Source of the DNA: UBA7359 sp041689615
GTDB taxonomy: Bacteria; Pseudomonadota; Gammaproteobacteria; Eutrophobiales; Eutrophobiaceae
DNA: 11,072 nt
Assembly: GCA_041689615.1 (NCBI GenBank)
Contig: JBDNFW010000034.1
Span: 1 to 11,072 of the forward strand
Direction: 5' to 3'
In this document: positions 7,386 to 11,072 of the stretch, piece after piece
Layout of the letters: every line of letters starts with the position of its first letter
How positions within the stretch are numbered: the stretch's first letter is position 1
Position numbers and translations under genes: made by a program
Notes under the pieces: generated by a model
The model's database searches: none
The model's input: the letters and a program-made list of their open reading frames with translations, nothing else
What the model was told of the DNA's origin: nothing

Positions 7386-9344
7386 ATGAACTCAGCACAA
7401 TCCAGAGGTCTTGCAGGTCTATCACAATCATTAGAAAAATCCGATCAGAACGACAGGAACCTACAGTATATGCAACAGCTCTCCGCTATTAAACAACAGG
7501 AGGACCAGCAAAAGGAAGTGGACCAGCTGAAGGAGCAACAGTATTACGATTCCTTGAACAAGGAGGCCGATGGCCTTCTTGCAGGCGATAGGGCCGCCAT
7601 ACAAAAAAAGGCGTTGGATATCCAGGGGAGCATCAAAGAGCAGATAAAGCTGTACGGGGGGAACCGATCGAAGTTCCTTCAGAACGGTGGGCATAGGTTG
7701 TTAAAAAACTACATAGACAATGTTACCGGTAGTGAGGAAATGAGCACCTATAAGGAGAATAAAGAAAACCTTGTCCGTATCATGGCGGCACAGGAAAAAG
7801 GTTTCGGGGCACGTATCATGGACAGGGACATCGAATCCATGCAGCAGTACCAGAAAACGGGCAAAGGCAAGATCACCTTCTCCGGAATGATGAACGAGAT
7901 AGAGATACCGCCACAGGAAAATTATGATCTTGGAGCGGACATACCTTTAGATCACATCATGAACCATAATGCCAATAATTTAAAGATACTTGGCAACTAT
8001 AAGATGTACTATCCGGACCTTGACGACCCGACGCCCGAAGAGCTTAAAGCGTTTGCAAGCAAAATGGGCTATGGCGGCAAGGGAAGTAACAGGGACAATA
8101 TCAACTTTGCAAGGAAACTTGCCCTTCAGGAAAATGCAAAAGCCGCAGCTTCCACCACTAGGGCCGTAGAGGACAAAAGGAAAACAAGTACGCTTGTCAA
8201 TTATGCCAACATGATGGCGTCTATGGGCGAGACTACCGTAGATGAAATTTACAAGACCGCTAAAGACGGTTCAGCCGTAAATTGGTACAAGGACCAAAAA
8301 GGAAACAAGCTCATAGAAAACAATCTTGGGGAATGGAACCACGTTTCCAACGTTACTTACCTTAACAAACAAGGAAGCGGACTCAACGATCTTTTTGGTC
8401 CTTTCGGTGACCTTATCAATAATCCTGAAATAAAACTAGCCAATTCAGGACAGATATTTACCATGCCACAAACAAATCTTGTAGCAAAAAACCTATTGAA
8501 CCAAGAAGTTGATGAACAAGGTTTTGTGACAATAGATATAGATTCCAGTTTTTATGACATGAAAGGCGAAGCGACCAAAGGTGAAAATGCCTTGGAGCCA
8601 GGAGAATATAAAGGTAAATACAAAGTCCTTGGAATAAGTACCGCCGCATTGACGACACAGACCAACGGTAACGGTCAATTACTTATAGAGGTATGGGACG
8701 ATGATAAGTACGATGGCGAAGCTACTAAGGAATTTGCCGACAAACTAAAAGGTTCTACCGTTACGCCCACGGCGGTAATGGCTTTACAGAACGATGACGG
8801 TCTTATTTTTTATAAAGAAGTTCCATTAAAGAACAAAAACTTCACCAATACCCTTAACGTTCAAATGGGCGACGAGGCATGGATGGACGATTTGAACGAT
8901 TCCGAACAGAAACAAAGCGAGATAAACCAAGTTTCCCAAAAGATGACCGCTGAAAAACAGGAGCAACTTATAAAACGAGCCAAAACGGTAAACGATGTCC
9001 TTGACACAACGCCCGCGTTTAAATTCGAGGCGGACGATTGGAAAGACAAAAAAAATCCGGATTTCAACAGGTCCACATTAATGAGGGCCTTTTACTCTTC
9101 CTTGGATACAGACCCAGGAAGATCTGCCGATATAAACCTTTTTAGTCTTACTATTGCAGGAACGGGAGCAGAGGCCGAAGAGCTGTTCAAGAATTACGAA
9201 AATCCATATTCCGACAAAGAAATGGTAGAAAAATGGTTAGAAATAGCAAATAAAAACGTAACTCCTTCAGTACGCCAAAAAAATACAACACGCGCTCAAA
9301 ATTGGTTAAGGGAACTGGATAACTACTATAAACTATATAATTGA
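7386..9344 (+). CDS. Putative internal cargo / ejection protein with N-terminal coiled coil
   Basis: 652 residues, no cysteine, no signal peptide. Residues about 14-62 are a Gln/Glu/Lys-rich helix likely to form a coiled coil (LQYMQQLSAIKQQEDQQ and onward). A compact helical part follows, with KFLQNGGHRLLKNYI around G101-G102-H103, then ITFSGMMNEIEIPP near residue 165-180. Residues about 349-490 are strand-rich (for example GFVTIDIDSSFYD, QLLIEVWDDD, DGLIFYKEVPL); from about 500 to the end it is helical and charged. I recall similar architecture, including the GGH block, in large uncharacterised virion proteins of crAss-like and related Bacteroidota phages, where cargo proteins are stored in the virion; I cannot name an exact homologue. 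Its position between a lysozyme-domain protein and a glycine-rich giant suggests it helps build the DNA-entry conduit, comparable in role to T7 gp15. The start is the first ATG after the preceding stop (3-nt gap). The stop is TGA, the only one in the window. Confidence 0.6.
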   Translation: MNSAQSRGLAGLSQSLEKSDQNDRNLQYMQQLSAIKQQEDQQKEVDQLKEQQYYDSLNKEADGLLAGDRAAIQKKALDIQGSIKEQIKLYGGNRSKFLQNGGHRLLKNYIDNVTGSEEMSTYKENKENLVRIMAAQEKGFGARIMDRDIESMQQYQKTGKGKITFSGMMNEIEIPPQENYDLGADIPLDHIMNHNANNLKILGNYKMYYPDLDDPTPEELKAFASKMGYGGKGSNRDNINFARKLALQENAKAAASTTRAVEDKRKTSTLVNYANMMASMGETTVDEIYKTAKDGSAVNWYKDQKGNKLIENNLGEWNHVSNVTYLNKQGSGLNDLFGPFGDLINNPEIKLANSGQIFTMPQTNLVAKNLLNQEVDEQGFVTIDIDSSFYDMKGEATKGENALEPGEYKGKYKVLGISTAALTTQTNGNGQLLIEVWDDDKYDGEATKEFADKLKGSTVTPTAVMALQNDDGLIFYKEVPLKNKNFTNTLNVQMGDEAWMDDLNDSEQKQSEINQVSQKMTAEKQEQLIKRAKTVNDVLDTTPAFKFEADDWKDKKNPDFNRSTLMRAFYSSLDTDPGRSADINLFSLTIAGTGAEAEELFKNYENPYSDKEMVEKWLEIANKNVTPSVRQKNTTRAQNWLRELDNYYKLYN

Positions 9345-9348
9345 TATG
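9333..9348 (+). promoter_or_regulatory. A/T-rich start context of the last gene
   Basis: The sequence CTATATAATTGATATG spans the TGA stop and the ATG that starts the final gene, one base apart. There is no Shine-Dalgarno sequence; the TATATAAT string resembles the context at the first junction. It could also resemble a -10 box, but there is no room for a separate promoter region and I do not call one. Confidence 0.45.
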
Positions 9349-11072
9349 CCCGATATAGATGCTTTATTAAACGCACAGACCGCTAGGATAGAGGAACAAA
9401 GTACCCAAGGGAACGAGACCCTTGACCCTATGCAGGCCGACAAACAACGCAAACAGGAACAGATCCAAAAAGACGAACTGAACCGTGAGGATATAGGCCC
9501 CGGAGGAAAAATACTCGACGAACGGGAAATGGCCAACGAGGCGTCCAATAGGGTCGCAACGAACCAAAACCCTATAACAAGTCAACTTTCCGAAGCCCCT
9601 GAAGCGGGAGAGGATACCCAAGGGGCCAGTAAGACCGTAAACAATTTCCTTTCGGAATTCGGCAGCAACGTAGTGGCAGGTTTCGGTTCCGAAGTAGTGG
9701 GTTCCACAGGTTCCATCATAAACATGATAGGTGCCGGACTGAACATCAACTCCATGTACGAGGGCAACTGGGTAGGGCAACAATTGGTAGAAGCGGGGGA
9801 TTCCATATCCAAAAAATGGGGAACCGCCGTACCCGAGGAACTTATGGACCCCGAGCTTACCTTACAGAATTTCGTGGACCCACAGTTCTGGTCCACTACC
9901 ATATCGAAGTACATACCGCAATTGGTAGAGTTCATACTCCTCTCAAAAGGTGCGGGCATGGCGGCCAGGGGAACTGCAAATGCAATAGGAAGGAGCGCCG
10001 CCAAGAACCTTTCCAAAAAAGGCGTATTGAGCGCAGGGCGCACGACGTTAAAGACTACGAGCAAATCCGCTACGAAAGTGGTAAAGGAAGGTGTTGACGA
10101 GTTTGATGGTGGTGGATGGCTACGTTCCCTTATAAGGGATACGGGGGAACTTACCACTGCGGCTACCGTAGGTATGGAGACCGTAGGGGCAGGTGCCGGA
10201 GGAAACATCTTTTCCGGGCTTATGAACTCCTCACAGGCATATCAGGAAAAAGCAGGTATGAACGACGAGTTCGGAAATCCATTGTATTCGGAAGAAGAAC
10301 TTTCCAATATAGCAGCGGACACCTTTAAGCGTAACCTTTACTATATGCCCGTGGACGTTCTTTCCTGGGGCATGACATTTGGCAAGGGCGGACAGATGCT
10401 CAAGAATATGGGCGGTGCCAAGATGCAGGCCGCACTGAAAAAAACAAGTAAGATACGTGCAACGGTAGGGGAACCTTTCGCGAAGATATCCAAGAGCAAT
10501 TTTATGGGCTTGGCAAGGATAGGAAAAACTGCATTGGCCGAAGGGTTCGAGGAATCCATACAGGAGACCTATGAGGGATGGTCCGCTTTGCGTGCGACCG
10601 AGGATGCCCTTGGGCTTGCCCCGAAGTACGGTGATGCAAGTATAACGAATTTCGTGGATTACTACCAGAGCAAGGAGAACGAGGGCACCATATTGGTATC
10701 AGGTGCGCTAGGTGGACTTGGTGGCGGTTCCTCAAAATTATTAAAAGGGCGTATCAACGAACAGGCGGAACGCGAACGACAGCTGTACAACCGTACCGAG
10801 AACCTTAAAACCTTGTTCGCCGACGGTGACGAGATAGGCTCCAAGAGACAATCGTTCTATACGGTACAAATGGTAGAGGATGCCGTACTTAACGATAAAG
10901 TGGAGCAGATAAAGCCTATTCTGGAAAAAATGGCTACGGAAGGCAAATTCAGTAAGGAAGAGGCCGCTTTCTATGAAAGCCTTTTTGAAGAGTACGAGAC
11001 CCTTAACGAAGAAGCAAAAGCACTTAACATAAGGGGAAAGGTAGCATTGTTCAAGAACCATACAATGGAAAA
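9346..11072 (+). CDS. Large glycine-rich putative ejection / internal virion protein (3'-partial)
   Basis: The frame opens at the ATG one base after the preceding TGA and stays open to the right edge (575 full codons), so the C-terminus is outside the window. Residues 1-95 are charged, Gln/Glu-rich and probably disordered. Glycine-spaced hydrophobic or amphipathic segments follow: about 106-132 (VVAGFGSEVVGSTGSIINMI), 189-206 (YIPQLVEFILLSKGAGMAA), 270-293 (VGMETVGAGAGGNIFSGL) and 448-462 (TILVSGALGGLGGGS). A LAEGFEESIQE block at 397-407 precedes the last segment; I recall a similar E-G-x-x-E-x-x-Q element followed by a glycine-rich stretch in very large phage internal or polyvalent proteins. 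The end of the window is a charged helix. No cysteine. The likely role is a packaged protein that inserts in or crosses the host envelope during DNA delivery, by analogy with T7 gp16; this is inference. A tape-measure-like or polyvalent protein is an alternative. Confidence 0.6.
   Translation, partial: MPDIDALLNAQTARIEEQSTQGNETLDPMQADKQRKQEQIQKDELNREDIGPGGKILDEREMANEASNRVATNQNPITSQLSEAPEAGEDTQGASKTVNNFLSEFGSNVVAGFGSEVVGSTGSIINMIGAGLNINSMYEGNWVGQQLVEAGDSISKKWGTAVPEELMDPELTLQNFVDPQFWSTTISKYIPQLVEFILLSKGAGMAARGTANAIGRSAAKNLSKKGVLSAGRTTLKTTSKSATKVVKEGVDEFDGGGWLRSLIRDTGELTTAATVGMETVGAGAGGNIFSGLMNSSQAYQEKAGMNDEFGNPLYSEEELSNIAADTFKRNLYYMPVDVLSWGMTFGKGGQMLKNMGGAKMQAALKKTSKIRATVGEPFAKISKSNFMGLARIGKTALAEGFEESIQETYEGWSALRATEDALGLAPKYGDASITNFVDYYQSKENEGTILVSGALGGLGGGSSKLLKGRINEQAERERQLYNRTENLKTLFADGDEIGSKRQSFYTVQMVEDAVLNDKVEQIKPILEKMATEGKFSKEEAAFYESLFEEYETLNEEAKALNIRGKVALFKNHTME

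Noticed and set aside
9342..9344. TGA as a recoded sense codon (stop reassignment occurs in some crAss-like phages)
   Set aside because: Reading through it reaches a TAG within about 14 codons with no sensible protein, and the next gene's ATG follows immediately, so it acts as a normal stop.
9582..10208. Antisense open frame of 208 codons inside the last gene
   Set aside because: Its translation is low-complexity Pro/Ser/Ala/Thr, it has no start signal, and it lies fully opposite a well-supported frame; it arises from the codon bias of the + strand gene.
9816..10328. Two short + strand open frames (9816-10097 and 10116-10328)
   Set aside because: Both are Arg/Gly-rich out-of-frame readings inside the continuous frame that begins at 9346.

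Overview
This window is a tightly packed, single-strand block of virion structural genes from a tailed phage. The best fit is a crAss-like phage (Crassvirales), and therefore a Bacteroidota host. The assignment rests mainly on the first gene, which carries several sequence blocks I recognise from memory as typical of the crAss-like tail stabilisation ('muzzle') protein. The junctions support it: no gene start has a convincing Shine-Dalgarno sequence, and starts sit in A/T-rich TATAATG-like contexts, as is usual in Bacteroidota and their phages. All reading frames work with the standard bacterial code (TAA three times, TGA once as stops), so no stop-codon reassignment is needed here. GC is roughly mid-40s percent by eye, with patches from about 28 to 55 percent. 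No database search was possible, so family names are recognition-level calls.

Layout, all on the + strand. (1) Bases 2-4327: a tail stabilisation/muzzle-like protein, open at the left edge, so its true start lies outside the window. (2) 4327-4965: a 212-residue protein with a glycine zipper. (3) 4965-7382: an 805-residue protein with an N-terminal lysozyme-like (lytic transglycosylase type) domain, a charged linker and a long helical C-terminal half. (4) 7386-9344: a 652-residue protein with a glutamine-rich coiled-coil N-terminus, a beta-rich middle and a helical C-terminus. (5) 9346-11072: a protein of at least 575 residues that runs off the right edge, with a disordered N-terminus and several glycine-rich amphipathic or hydrophobic segments. 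Neighbours overlap by 1 nt or are separated by 1-3 nt, so there are no intergenic regions, and I see no RNA genes, mobile elements, CRISPR arrays or terminators.

Inferred function: gene 1 builds the distal tail. Genes 2-5 look like packaged cargo/ejection proteins that leave the virion with the DNA and help it cross the cell envelope. The set resembles the T7 gp14-gp15-gp16 internal core (a small membrane-active protein, a helical channel protein, and a large protein with an N-terminal transglycosylase) but with the parts arranged differently. Two features support a shared fate for genes 2-5: none of their roughly 2,244 visible residues is a cysteine, whereas gene 1 has 11 cysteines in 1,441 residues; and hydrophobic glycine-rich segments recur in genes 2 and 5. 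A reconfigured ejection apparatus of this kind is the most interesting content of the window.
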